Of a stretch of 62,735 nt of DNA, positions 54,647 to 62,735 are shown in pieces. The notes below the pieces were generated by a model. The model saw only the letters and a list, made by a program, of their open reading frames with translations, was not told the origin of the DNA and ran no database searches. Position numbers and translations under genes: made by a program. The stretch's first letter is position 1, and the number at the start of each line of letters is the position of its first letter. The stretch comes from Methyloprofundus sp. (lineage in GTDB: Bacteria; Pseudomonadota; Gammaproteobacteria; Methylococcales; Methylomonadaceae): NCBI GenBank assembly GCA_028599115.1, contig JAQRMR010000055.1, forward strand, positions 1 through 62,735, in the 5' to 3' direction.

Positions 54647-55873
54647 ATGGTGAAACAAATAGGTCGTAATTTAATTGTAGGATTGGATATAGGAACCTCT
54701 AAGGTTGCTGCAATCGTTGGAGAACTCAACGAAGAAGGCGAAATAGAAGTGATCGGTATTGGATCTACTCCTTCTCGTGGTTTAAAGAAAGGGGTGGTCG
54801 TTAACCTTGAAGCAACGGTAATTTCCATTCAGCGTGCCATTGAAGAAGCTGAATTAATGGCCGGTTGTGAAATCAGATCGGTCTATGCAGGGATTGCTGG
54901 AAGCCATGTTAAAAGTCTTAATTCGCACGGAATTGTTGCTATTAGAGAGAAAGAAGTGACGCAATATGATATCGACAGAGTGATTGATTCTGCTCGAGCG
55001 GTAGCTATACCAGCAGACCAAAAGATACTGCATATTTTGCCTCAGGAATTTATTATTGATATGCAAGAGGGGATTAAGGAACCTATTGGTATGTCGGGAA
55101 TACGCTTGGAAGCGAAAGTTCATATGGTGACCGGTAGTGTGAGTGCCTCACAAAATATCATTAAATGTATTCGTCGATGTGAGCTGGAAGTCGATGATAT
55201 TGTCTTAGAGCAGCTTGCTTCTTGCTCATCAGTGTTAACTGACGATGAAAAAGAGCTGGGTGTTTGTTTAATCGATATTGGTGGCGGTACAACAGATATT
55301 GCGATTTTCTCACAAGGAGCGATTAAGCATACTGCTGTTATTCCTATTGCGGGTGATCAAGTCACTAACGATGTTGCTGTCGCTTTGCGTACACCAACTC
55401 AAAGTGCGGAAGAAATTAAAAAATCCTATGCCTGTGCGCTGACTCAATTAGCAGATGCCAATGAAATGATTGATGTACCGAGTATCGGTGATAGACCTCC
55501 CAGAAAGATTTCCAAGCAAAATCTAGCGGAAATAATAGAGCCGCGTTATGAAGAGTTAATGTTATTAGTGCAAGCTGAATTAAGACGTAGTGGTTATGAG
55601 GGCTTAATGGCAGCAGGAATTATCTTAACGGGCGGGAGTTCTAAGGTAACAGGGCTTATTGAATTAGCGGAAGAAATTTTTCATATGCCAGTCCGCTTAG
55701 GCGTGCCACAGCATATTATTGGGTTGACAGATGTCGTAGAGAATCCAATTCATTCGACGGGAGTGGGGTTATTGTTGTATGGAAGAGATCATGTTGTTAG
55801 CAGTGAGCAGCTAACAGACTCTGGAGAAGGTACTTTTTCTAAAATGAAAGGCTGGTTTCAAAGAAATTTTTAA
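54647..55873 (+). CDS. ftsA: Cell division protein FtsA
   Basis: 408 residues, actin-like ATPase: LIVGLDIGTSKVAAIVGE (phosphate 1), CLIDIGGGTTDIAIF (phosphate 2), ILTGGSSKVTGL, and the C-terminal membrane-binding amphipathic helix FSKMKGWFQRNF. It anchors FtsZ to the membrane. It is preceded by AGAGG and followed after 55 bases by ftsZ. Confidence 0.96.
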   Translation: MVKQIGRNLIVGLDIGTSKVAAIVGELNEEGEIEVIGIGSTPSRGLKKGVVVNLEATVISIQRAIEEAELMAGCEIRSVYAGIAGSHVKSLNSHGIVAIREKEVTQYDIDRVIDSARAVAIPADQKILHILPQEFIIDMQEGIKEPIGMSGIRLEAKVHMVTGSVSASQNIIKCIRRCELEVDDIVLEQLASCSSVLTDDEKELGVCLIDIGGGTTDIAIFSQGAIKHTAVIPIAGDQVTNDVAVALRTPTQSAEEIKKSYACALTQLADANEMIDVPSIGDRPPRKISKQNLAEIIEPRYEELMLLVQAELRRSGYEGLMAAGIILTGGSSKVTGLIELAEEIFHMPVRLGVPQHIIGLTDVVENPIHSTGVGLLLYGRDHVVSSEQLTDSGEGTFSKMKGWFQRNF

Positions 55874-55928
55874 AGTGTTGCAAGTATTTATTTAAAAAAA
55901 TTAATCAAGATAAATTTAGGGGGTAATT

Positions 55929-57104
55929 ATGAAATATGAGTTAATGGACTTAGGACTGGAAAATGCAGTTATTAAAGTAGTTGGTGTCGGCGGCGGCGGC
56001 GGTAATGCTGTTAATTACATGCAAAATAAAAATGTAGAAGGCGTGGAGTTTATTTGTGCTAATACGGATGCACAAGCACTACGTCGATTAGATGTTGAAA
56101 GTGTTATTCAATTAGGAGCAGAACTAACCCAAGGATTAGGCGCAGGAACTAATCCAGAAGTGGGTAGAGAAGCGGCTGAAGAAAATAAAGATTTAATTCG
56201 AGATGTTTTAGAAGGTGCCAATATGCTGTTTTTAACGGCAGGTATGGGTGGTGGTACTGGAACAGGCGCTATTCCTGTGATTGCTGAAATTGCCAAAGAA
56301 TTAAATATCTTAACAGTTGCTGTTGTGACTAAACCTTTTGACTTTGAAGGGAATAAAAAACAACAGGTGGCAGAGTTAGGTGTTGCAGAATTAGAAAAAT
56401 TTGTTGATTCATTGATTATCATTCCTAATCAGAAATTATTACCAGTACTTGGTGCTAATGCATCAATGAACAAAGCTTTTGGCGCGGTTAATGATGTTTT
56501 ATTGGATGCTGTACAGGGTATTACTGAGTTAATCACATCCCCGGGTATTATCAATGTAGATTTTGCTGATGTAAAAACAGTCATGTCTGATATGGGGGCT
56601 GCGATTATGGGAACGGGGCAGGCAAATGGTGAAAATAGAGCAAGAGTTGCGGCAGAAAAAGCGATTTCTTGTCCTTTATTAGAAGACATTAATCTGCAAG
56701 GTGCACGCGGTATTTTAGTGAACATATCTGCAGTTGATATGGGGATTTCTGAATTTGATGAAGTCGGGAATATTGTGCATGATTTAGCTTCAGACGATGC
56801 CGTTATTAAGATAGGTACAGCGGTAGACGAAACTTTAGGTGATGATATTAAAGTCACCGTTGTTGTGACTGGAATGGGCGCAACTAAAGGGGCGGCATTG
56901 AATAAACCGGTTAAACTTGTTCCTCCTGCAGTAACAGCGGCGACAGCAACACCATCGGGGACGGATTACTCTAGTTTTGATACACCAACAGCAACACGTA
57001 AAACCACAGAAAGTAGAGAAACTCGCTTTGGAGCGCAGCCAAAAAGTAATACAGATATGGATTATTTAGATATTCCTGCTTTTTTAAGAAGACAAGCAGA
57101 TTAA
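55929..57104 (+). CDS. ftsZ: Cell division protein FtsZ
   Basis: 391 residues, tubulin-like GTPase. The GTP signature is GGGTGTG at 107-113. NTDAQAL and the synergy-loop segment NVDFADVKTVMSDMG follow. The linker is Thr/Ala-rich (about 320-375) and leads to the conserved tail DYLDIPAFLRRQAD that binds FtsA and ZipA. AGGGGG precedes the ATG. Confidence 0.97.
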   Translation: MKYELMDLGLENAVIKVVGVGGGGGNAVNYMQNKNVEGVEFICANTDAQALRRLDVESVIQLGAELTQGLGAGTNPEVGREAAEENKDLIRDVLEGANMLFLTAGMGGGTGTGAIPVIAEIAKELNILTVAVVTKPFDFEGNKKQQVAELGVAELEKFVDSLIIIPNQKLLPVLGANASMNKAFGAVNDVLLDAVQGITELITSPGIINVDFADVKTVMSDMGAAIMGTGQANGENRARVAAEKAISCPLLEDINLQGARGILVNISAVDMGISEFDEVGNIVHDLASDDAVIKIGTAVDETLGDDIKVTVVVTGMGATKGAALNKPVKLVPPAVTAATATPSGTDYSSFDTPTATRKTTESRETRFGAQPKSNTDMDYLDIPAFLRRQAD

Positions 57105-57136
57105 TTTTTGCTTAATGTTGTGAGTAAGTTGTTAAG

Positions 57137-57210
57137 ATATGCCTAAAATAAAAGAATACTCCATGGAGACATGGAATAATTCTTGTTTAGGTAGCTAAAG
57201 TTAGGCATAT
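57137..57210 (+). promoter_or_regulatory. Nested hairpin in the ftsZ-lpxC intergenic region (candidate lpxC leader element)
   Basis: The outer stem ATATGCCTAA (57137-57146) pairs exactly with 57201-57210. Inside, AAGAAT (57152-57157) pairs with 57179-57184, and TCCATG (57160-57165) with CATGGA (57170-57175), around a GAGA (GNRA-type) tetraloop. CCTAAA at 57142-57147 could alternatively pair with TTTAGG at 57186-57191. It ends 14 bases before the lpxC ATG, which has no good Shine-Dalgarno sequence. No known riboswitch family is recognised. Confidence 0.55.
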
Positions 57211-57224
57211 AGGTTGCACAGTTA

Positions 57225-58145
57225 ATGATAAAACAAAGAACATTAAAAAATACAATTAGAGCAACGGGTGTGGGTTTACACACAGGCGATAAAATTTATT
57301 TAACGCTTCATCCAGCTGCCGAAAATACAGGTATTAAATTTAGACGGGTGGATTTGGATGAGCCGGTAACGATTGATGCAACGCCTTATATGGTGGGTGA
57401 AACGGTTTTATCAACGACGCTAGTTAAAGACGGTGTAAAAGTATCGACAATTGAGCACCTACTTTCTGCTATGGCGGGTTTAGGGGTTGATAATGCTTTG
57501 ATTGATGTATCTGCTGCAGAAGTCCCGATTATGGATGGTAGTGCAGGGCCTTTTGTGTTTCTTTTACAGTCTGCTGGCGTAAAAGAGCAATCTGCACCTA
57601 AGCAATACATCAAAATTAAACGAGAAATAAAAGTAACGGATGGTGATAAGTGGGCCGCATTTTTGCCGATGGATGGCTTTAAAGTGACCTTTACTATTGA
57701 TTTTGAGCACCCTGCTTTTGAAGATGATGTGAAAACAGCGACAATGGATTTTTCTTCTACAACCTTTGTAAGGGAAGTTAGCCGAGCGCGTACTTTTGGC
57801 TTTATGAAGGATATTGAGTTTTTAAGGGAGAATAACCTTGCCTTAGGTGGAAGCTTAGACAACGCCATTGTGATTGATGACGACAAGATTATTAATGAAG
57901 GTGGTTTGCGTTATGCCGATGAATTTGTAAAGCATAAAATGTTAGATGCAATTGGTGATTTATATTTGCTAGGACATAGCTTGATTGGTGAATATCAAGG
58001 CTATAAATCAGGGCACGGTTTAAATAATCAGTTATTAAGGGCTTTACTGGCAGAGCCAGATGCATGGGAAATGGTAACATTTGAAGATGAAGAGGATGCG
58101 CCCATTGCCTTTATGCGTTCAGCTGAAACTAGGGCTGGAGATTAA
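57225..58145 (+). CDS. lpxC: UDP-3-O-acyl-GlcNAc deacetylase LpxC
   Basis: 306 residues. Zinc ligands H78 ([11 protein letters not shown]), H237 and D241 ([16 protein letters not shown]) are at the Pseudomonas numbering, and [10 protein letters not shown] carries the catalytic histidine. Committed step of lipid A synthesis in the cytoplasm. It is the last gene of the dcw cluster, convergent with dciA, and lies behind a structured leader. Confidence 0.97.
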   Translation: MIKQRTLKNTIRATGVGLHTGDKIYLTLHPAAENTGIKFRRVDLDEPVTIDATPYMVGETVLSTTLVKDGVKVSTIEHLLSAMAGLGVDNALIDVSAAEVPIMDGSAGPFVFLLQSAGVKEQSAPKQYIKIKREIKVTDGDKWAAFLPMDGFKVTFTIDFEHPAFEDDVKTATMDFSSTTFVREVSRARTFGFMKDIEFLRENNLALGGSLDNAIVIDDDKIINEGGLRYADEFVKHKMLDAIGDLYLLGHSLIGEYQGYKSGHGLNNQLLRALLAEPDAWEMVTFEDEEDAPIAFMRSAETRAGD

Positions 58146-58150
58146 AGAAA

Positions 58151-58582
58151 TTACGAATGTTTTTTAAGCGTATTACTTAAGCTTAATAAAGCATCTTTTA
58201 GCTTACTATCAGAGGAGCCCTCCGCGCTACTCTTAATTAAATCAATACTCTGCATGGAAGGGAAAATCTTTTTCTCTTCTACTGTTGCTTTAAAAGGCTC
58301 AGGATTTAACACTCTAATCCGAATTTGCTGAATTCTTTCATTGCTCTGATCGTTCACTGCTGCTTTTATTTGCGCCGTTAAAAAACGTAACTGAGATGCC
58401 CAAACAGCCGAACTGACATAAACTAATAGCCTGCCATTATCATTAATCACACAATCTTTAATATGCGGTTTTAACTGCCCTGGGCTGGCCGCTAAAATAA
58501 TGCGTAAAATTCGTTGATGCCGGTTTAAATGACTTTGGATGGCGGATGTATATGAAAAGAACGATGCATTTTTAAAGCTCAT
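58151..58582 (-). CDS. dciA: DciA-like protein (DUF721), candidate DnaB loader
   Basis: 143 residues with the DUF721 core: CVINDNGRLLVYVSSAVWASQ then LRFLTAQIKAAV, typical of the KH-like N-terminal domain, followed by a likely disordered C-terminus. DciA loads the replicative helicase in bacteria lacking DnaC. It is next to lpxC as in Pseudomonas (lpxC-DUF721-secA), although secA is not here. It overlaps the upstream fetB-like gene by four bases. Confidence 0.85.
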   Translation of the reverse strand: MSFKNASFFSYTSAIQSHLNRHQRILRIILAASPGQLKPHIKDCVINDNGRLLVYVSSAVWASQLRFLTAQIKAAVNDQSNERIQQIRIRVLNPEPFKATVEEKKIFPSMQSIDLIKSSAEGSSDSKLKDALLSLSNTLKKHS

Positions 58583-59307
58583 AACTTATTCTCTCGGCGA
58601 TAAAAAGATTTAACAAGACTTAAGTAAAGTGCTGTCGATAAACCCGATGAGCCAAACACCATTGCCATCACCATAATCTGATAGCGTGCAGCCACAAAAG
58701 GCGAAGTGCCGGATAATATTTGCCCAGTCATCATTCCCGGTAAAGAGACTAAACCAACTGCAAATAAAGAGTTTACGACGGGGATCATAGCCGCTTGGAA
58801 GGCAATATTTCTCGCTTGAATAAAGGTATCGTGATGCGCTAATTCAGCATGTAATCGCTCTGCAGCTAGGCTGACGCTGTTCATAGAATTAGCAAAGATC
58901 ATCCCCGCAATAGGCACCATGTAGTGTGGTTCATACCAAGGGGTAAGTTGTAAGGTACCTTGGGTAATTAGTAGTAAAGTGAGCCCACCACCTAAGCTAA
59001 TTGCGGCTAAAGTATATTGGTAAAAACGCAGCCTATATTCCGCTACGGTCCCTAAGGCAATCCAGCTGGATGTCATGCACATAAAACACAGCACTAATAA
59101 AATAAACAAGCTGCTTTCTGAATCAAAAATAAAACTTAAAGCATAGCCAATCAATAATAATTGAGAAAACATGCGTAACAGTGCATAAATTGGTTTTTTA
59201 ATGCTTAAAGACCAGCGGGTAAAAATCAGCAGCACCAGTAAAACTGGGATTAGAGCAATGGATAGCTGAGTAAAACTAATGATTTCAATACTTTTGTTCA
59301 TAGTCAC
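58579..59307 (-). CDS. fetB: FetB-type ABC permease (UPF0014)
   Basis: 242 residues with about seven transmembrane helices. The family stretch PIAGMIFANSMNSVSLAAERL and SLPGMMTGQILSGTSP are diagnostic of FetB/YbbM. E. coli FetAB is an iron exporter conferring peroxide resistance. The ATPase FetA is not adjacent, which is unusual; it may be encoded elsewhere. The start is a GTG at 59307 or the ATG two codons later. It is coupled to dciA by an ATGA overlap. Confidence 0.88.
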   Translation of the reverse strand: MTMNKSIEIISFTQLSIALIPVLLVLLIFTRWSLSIKKPIYALLRMFSQLLLIGYALSFIFDSESSLFILLVLCFMCMTSSWIALGTVAEYRLRFYQYTLAAISLGGGLTLLLITQGTLQLTPWYEPHYMVPIAGMIFANSMNSVSLAAERLHAELAHHDTFIQARNIAFQAAMIPVVNSLFAVGLVSLPGMMTGQILSGTSPFVAARYQIMVMAMVFGSSGLSTALYLSLVKSFYRRENKL

Positions 59308-59319
59308 TAATTTTTGCCG

Positions 59320-59526
59320 TTAAAGGTCTAAGAAAGATTTAATTTTAGGCGCAAAGAGCCAAAGGAAAAAGATAGCGGCAGCGGTACTTAGTACAGGAAT
59401 AGCAATATCTGGGTTGGTACGCAAAGTGACTTTAGCGATGGCTAAAAGGGATATAAAAATAACTAGTTTTAATAACGCAATGAGGTAGCTTAAGCATTCA
59501 TGAATGATTTTTTTAAATAGGCTCAA
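59320..59526 (-). CDS. Small two-helix membrane protein, unrecognised
   Basis: About 68 residues from a TTG at 59526, preceded by AGGA at 6-base spacing; the frame remains open to an ATG at 59607, which has no comparable site. Two hydrophobic helices (about residues 11-31 and 43-60) flank a short TLRTNPD loop, and the C-terminus ends APKIKSFLDL. It sits 12 bases upstream of fetB on the same strand. No family recognised; it may be an accessory of the neighbouring permease. Confidence 0.5.
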   Translation of the reverse strand: MSLFKKIIHECLSYLIALLKLVIFISLLAIAKVTLRTNPDIAIPVLSTAAAIFFLWLFAPKIKSFLDL

Positions 59527-59637
59527 AGTGTATCCTGTGAAATGAAACGGTGCTGAAATAGAAAGGCTAGAGTATCTACCGGTAGCCCATATTACACTGC
59601 ATTTCATACGGGCTACTGGTTATGAGTCGGCAGGCTC

Positions 59638-60402
59638 CTAGTTCTTAATACCAATCCCCTTATGCAGCAACCATAGGCAAAAAGTAAATAATAGGACAAT
59701 AAAGCCAGAGCTAATACTAACAGCGACAGTGACATCAATATCAGACAAGCCAATTAAGCCATAACGGAAGGCATTAATCATATATAAAATAGGATTAGCA
59801 AAAGCAATTTTTTGCCATATTTCTGGCAGCATAGCAACGGAATAAAATACCCCGCCTAAGTAGCTTAGAGGGGTTAAAACAAAATTGGGAATAATCGAAA
59901 TATCATCAAAGCTATCAGCAAAAACAGCATTGATAAAACCCGCTAATGAGAAAAGAAGCGATGTTAGGATAACAACCCCAATACTAAGGTAAAGATTAGT
60001 GACACTGAGCGTAGTGAAAATCATGGAAATGCCAGTAACAACCGCGCCAACCAATAAACCACGCGTTACGCCACCGCCAATATAGCCCGTTAATATAACC
60101 CAACTGGGGACTGGCGCAACCAGTAGTTCTTCGATATGGCGCTGAAATTTAGTGGAATAAAAAGAAGACACCACATTGGAATAGGAGTGACTAATCACCG
60201 ACATTAAGATAATGCCCGGCACAATATAGTCGATATAGCTGACGCCATTAATAGGCCCAATACGTTCGCCCATTAATTGGCCAAAAATCAAAAAATATAA
60301 AGAAGTCGTAATCGCAGGGGGCAATAAAGTTTGCGGCCAAATACGTGTAAAACGGCGAATTTCTTTAAATAAAATAGTACGAAAGGCAATAGAATTATTC
60401 AT
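59638..60402 (-). CDS. ABC-2 type transporter permease (YadH-like)
   Basis: 254 residues, six transmembrane helices. The RTILFKEIRRFTRIWPQTLL opening, GVSYIDYIVPGIILMSVISH and the conserved FVLTPLSYLGGVFYSV segment match the ABC-2 permease family of YadH. The cognate ATPase (YadG-like) is not next to it. The gene follows the ubiquinone hydroxylase by two bases and is probably in its operon. The substrate is unknown. Confidence 0.88.
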   Translation of the reverse strand: MNNSIAFRTILFKEIRRFTRIWPQTLLPPAITTSLYFLIFGQLMGERIGPINGVSYIDYIVPGIILMSVISHSYSNVVSSFYSTKFQRHIEELLVAPVPSWVILTGYIGGGVTRGLLVGAVVTGISMIFTTLSVTNLYLSIGVVILTSLLFSLAGFINAVFADSFDDISIIPNFVLTPLSYLGGVFYSVAMLPEIWQKIAFANPILYMINAFRYGLIGLSDIDVTVAVSISSGFIVLLFTFCLWLLHKGIGIKN

Positions 60403-60404
60403 GA

Positions 60405-61619
60405 TTACAGAATGCTCTCGCCTTTGGCTAATTTTGGTAACTTGCCTTCTAAGCCCATTGCTCCACGCATGACTTTATTTTTAAGCGGTGTAATGCGTTC
60501 TGCTAAACCCAAGCCTAAATTTCTTAAAAATTTAAGCGGCAAGTTTTGATTGCTAAAAGCCCGATAAAAAACATCCATAACGGTCATCATTTTTAGGTTT
60601 TCATTACGGCGTAAGCGCTCATAGCGTTTTAATACTGTCATGTCAGCAATATCTTTACCGGCTTTGTCAGCATCTAATAAAACTTCTGCTAAACTCGCGG
60701 CATCTAATAAGCCGATATTCACGCCTTGTCCAGCCAGTGGGTTAATCATGTGTGCCGCATCACCCACCAAAGCAAGCCCTTGTTTAACATACGCTTGTGC
60801 ATGTTGGCGTTTTAGAGGGAAACTGGCAACTCCAAGTACTTTGGTGATTTTACCGAGACAATCAGGGAAGGTTTCAGTCATTTCCGCAATCAGCGCATCA
60901 TAAGCTAGCGTTTTTAAGCGTTTAACGGCTTCAGGGGTGTTGTACCAAACAATCGAGCCATTTTTGCCACTTAAAGGTAAAAAGGCTTGTGGTCCTGTAG
61001 CAACAAAACGCTGCCAAGTGATATCTTGCTGCTCATAGTCTGTTTCTACATTAATCACCATGGCATGCTGTTGGTAATCCCAGCTAGTCACACCAATATT
61101 AGCGACTTGTCTAAGTCGAGACTGGCCGCCATCTGCACCGACCGTTACTTTTGCCGATAAGCTAGTGCCATCTTCAAGCTCGACGGTGGTATGACCCTCT
61201 TGATATTGCAGATCCTTAATACGGCTAGGACATAACAAGGTAACATTCTTAAAGTCTTTCACACGCTCTAATAAAGCGAGTTGAGTGACGCGATTTTCTA
61301 CAATAAACCCCAGTTCATCATAATCAATTGCGGTGCTATTAAATTCTGTATCGCCAGCCGTTTCCCAAACGCGCATACGTTTAAAAGGGCAGCTGCGCAT
61401 ATTAAGCACAGCATCCCAAGCGCCAATCGTTTGTAATATTTTTTGCGAAGCAATGCTGAGTGCGGAGACGCGCATATCATGCTCTTGCTCGGCTGAAAAT
61501 GCTTCAGGGGTGGTTTGCTCAACCAATGCAACACTGAGAGAACTATTGCCTAAAGCACAAGCAACCGTTGCACCGACCATGCCGCCGCCTATAATTAAAA
61601 CATCATACTTTTGGGTCAT
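60405..61619 (-). CDS. UbiH/UbiF-family FAD-dependent hydroxylase
   Basis: 404 residues: N-terminal Rossmann GGGMVGATVACALG, a middle DG-type motif VGADGGQSRLRQ, and the second FAD motif LVGDAAHMINPLAGQGVNIG. This family hydroxylates the ubiquinone ring at the membrane face (C1, C5 or C6 depending on member). GLLDAASLAEVL resembles UbiF more than UbiH, but the position cannot be assigned from sequence alone. It is upstream of the ABC-2 permease with a 2-base gap. Confidence 0.9.
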   Translation of the reverse strand: MTQKYDVLIIGGGMVGATVACALGNSSLSVALVEQTTPEAFSAEQEHDMRVSALSIASQKILQTIGAWDAVLNMRSCPFKRMRVWETAGDTEFNSTAIDYDELGFIVENRVTQLALLERVKDFKNVTLLCPSRIKDLQYQEGHTTVELEDGTSLSAKVTVGADGGQSRLRQVANIGVTSWDYQQHAMVINVETDYEQQDITWQRFVATGPQAFLPLSGKNGSIVWYNTPEAVKRLKTLAYDALIAEMTETFPDCLGKITKVLGVASFPLKRQHAQAYVKQGLALVGDAAHMINPLAGQGVNIGLLDAASLAEVLLDADKAGKDIADMTVLKRYERLRRNENLKMMTVMDVFYRAFSNQNLPLKFLRNLGLGLAERITPLKNKVMRGAMGLEGKLPKLAKGESIL

Positions 61620-61669
61620 TATTTTTCCTCACTAGTGTCGCCATTTTTTTAGAGGTAATTATAGCCGTT

Positions 61670-62341
61670 TTATACATAGGGTGTCGGGTCAGGAATGCCG
61701 GCTTGCACAAAACCTTCATGACGAAGCCTACATGAGTCGCATTCACCACAAGCTTGGCCTGATTGCTTAGCTGCATAACAAGAAATGGTTTGTGCGTAAT
61801 CAACGCCTAAACGTGTTCCTTCTTTAATAATATCGCCTTTACTTAAATGAATGAGCGGAGCATGTATTTCGATTGCGTGACCTTCTACCCCTGATTTTGT
61901 GGCTAAATTCGCTAAAGTTTGAAAAGCGCTAATAAATTCAGGGCGGCAGTCAGGGTAGCCAGAATAATCAACGGCATTGACACCAATAAAAATATCCTGT
62001 GCATTGAGTACTTCAGCCCAACCTAAAGCAAAAGAAAGAAATACGGTATTTCTTGCTGGGACATAAGTGATAGGAATACCTTTTTGTTCTGTGGTGGGTA
62101 CTTGTAGAGATTCATCGGTTAATGCTGAACCACCAATTTCACCTAAGCCAAGCTTGATGATTTTATGTTCCATCACCTGATATTCTTTGGCAAGCAGCTT
62201 AGCTGACTCAAGTTCGACATTATGTTTTTGGCCATAGTCAAAACTTAAAGCGTAAAGCTGGTAATTTTGTTTTTTGGCGATAGCTAAAACAGTCGCGGAA
62301 TCTAAACCGCCTGAAAGAAGAATAATGGCTTTTTTTTGCAT
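61670..62341 (-). CDS. queC: 7-cyano-7-deazaguanine synthase QueC
   Basis: 223 residues: PP-loop SGGLDS at 10-15, [17 protein letters not shown] in the middle, and the C-terminal zinc site [20 protein letters not shown] (four cysteines). It converts carboxy-deazaguanine to preQ0 with ATP and ammonia for queuosine synthesis. queD and queE are not adjacent. Confidence 0.95.
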   Translation of the reverse strand: MQKKAIILLSGGLDSATVLAIAKKQNYQLYALSFDYGQKHNVELESAKLLAKEYQVMEHKIIKLGLGEIGGSALTDESLQVPTTEQKGIPITYVPARNTVFLSFALGWAEVLNAQDIFIGVNAVDYSGYPDCRPEFISAFQTLANLATKSGVEGHAIEIHAPLIHLSKGDIIKEGTRLGVDYAQTISCYAAKQSGQACGECDSCRLRHEGFVQAGIPDPTPYV

Positions 62342-62499
62342 GGTGCTGATAAAGAGTGAATAAATTGCATTGATGCTGCCATTATACGTTAGCTATTTAT
62401 GAATGACCTTTTTCGCGTTGAAACAGGGTGAAATTTAACCTTTAAAATAGCACTGCTTTTGGAATGTCTCTCTATAACAAGTGTTTAAATTAAAACGCA

Positions 62500-62622
62500 G
62501 TAACTTCTCATTATCCACAGGATCGAACCCATGAATAAATGGAACGCAGGTCTTTAGCCTGCATTGATTTAGCGGCAGGCTAAAGACCTGCGTTCCAGTA
62601 CCCGTTGATAATGAGAAGTTAC
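62500..62622. mobile_element. MITE-like element, copy 3 (123 bp)
   Basis: Perfect 16-bp inverted ends (GTAACTTCTCATTATC and complement), a perfect internal 23-bp palindrome, and the same length and orientation as the other two copies. It is flanked by an 8-bp direct repeat AAAACGCA (62492-62499 and 62623-62630). It lies 3 bases beyond the stop codon of the EAL-domain gene, counting from its target duplication, and upstream of queC. Confidence 0.87.
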
Positions 62623-62633
62623 AAAACGCATGG

Positions 62634-62735
62634 TTATAAAGACCAATGCTCTTCGGAGAGCCAAGCATTGACCCATTGGGGTATATTTTCTGCTGGCATC
62701 GGTTTTGCAATACCATAACCTTGGGCTAATTCACA
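62634..62735 (-). CDS. EAL-domain protein, C-terminal fragment (5' end outside window)
   Basis: The last 33 codons of a minus-strand gene that enters from the right edge. The ELAQGYGIAKPMPA segment followed by a conserved tryptophan 6 residues on (NIPQWVNAW) is the usual C-terminal end of EAL cyclic-di-GMP phosphodiesterase domains. The rest of the protein, and any GGDEF or sensor domains, are out of view. Confidence 0.82.
   Translation of the reverse strand, partial: CELAQGYGIAKPMPAENIPQWVNAWLSEEHWSL

Noticed and set aside
1-62735. CRISPR arrays, tRNA genes and prophage
   Set aside because: No regularly spaced direct repeats, no tRNA-like cloverleaf sequence noticed, and no phage structural or integrase genes. 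The only dispersed repeats seen are the three MITE-like elements.

Overview
The window is chromosomal DNA, at first sight about 40% GC, from a gammaproteobacterium that fixes formaldehyde by the ribulose monophosphate (RuMP) pathway. The hps-hpi-tkt-tal block (22.6-28.6 kb) encodes 3-hexulose-6-phosphate synthase, 6-phospho-3-hexuloisomerase, transketolase and transaldolase. Backbone gene orders (lpoA-yraN-diaA-dolP; yrbG-kdsC-lptC-lptA-lptB-rpoN-hpf; the full mraZ-to-lpxC division/cell-wall cluster) and the CRP, HflD and LpoA proteins are gammaproteobacterial. A type I methanotroph (Methylococcales) is the most likely source. A Methylophaga-like methylotroph cannot be excluded, because no methane monooxygenase gene is in view.

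Layout. 1-5.9 kb: right part of a type I restriction-modification island (3' end of hsdS, then hsdR) with a Septu-like two-gene defence cassette (ATPase plus HNH nuclease) between them. 5.9-6.1 kb: first of three 123-bp MITE-like elements (others at 37.4 and 62.5 kb), each with inverted ends and its own target duplication. 6.2-22.3 kb: housekeeping genes, including hflD, a periplasmic rhodanese, the copper genes copZ-copA, lpxD, lnt, lpxB, a truncated globin with a cytochrome c'-like protein, crp, the RNase P RNA, rsmI and the lpoA-dolP operon. 22.5-28.6 kb: the RuMP block, which also carries two unrecognised proteins built on a repeated [ST]xV-x-[KRE]-Y-[LVM] motif. 28.7-39.3 kb: metG, apbC, the lipopolysaccharide-export/rpoN operon, mgtE and a small Cys-rich protein resembling HvfA-type copper-binding RiPP precursors. 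39.6-58.1 kb: the dcw cluster behind a clear promoter and a 10-bp-periodic MraZ operator candidate. 58.2-62.7 kb: minus-strand genes dciA, fetB, a small membrane protein, an ABC-2 permease, a ubiquinone-type hydroxylase, queC and the 3' end of an EAL-domain gene.

The strongest candidate for something undescribed is the pair of motif-repeat proteins between tkt and tal. One is predicted to span the membrane, with two periplasmic repeats and four cytoplasmic motifs. The other is cytoplasmic with eight. Twelve copies of one short motif across two adjacent genes inside a carbon-fixation operon suggest a multivalent scaffold, possibly joining RuMP enzymes to each other or to the membrane. This is inference from sequence layout only.
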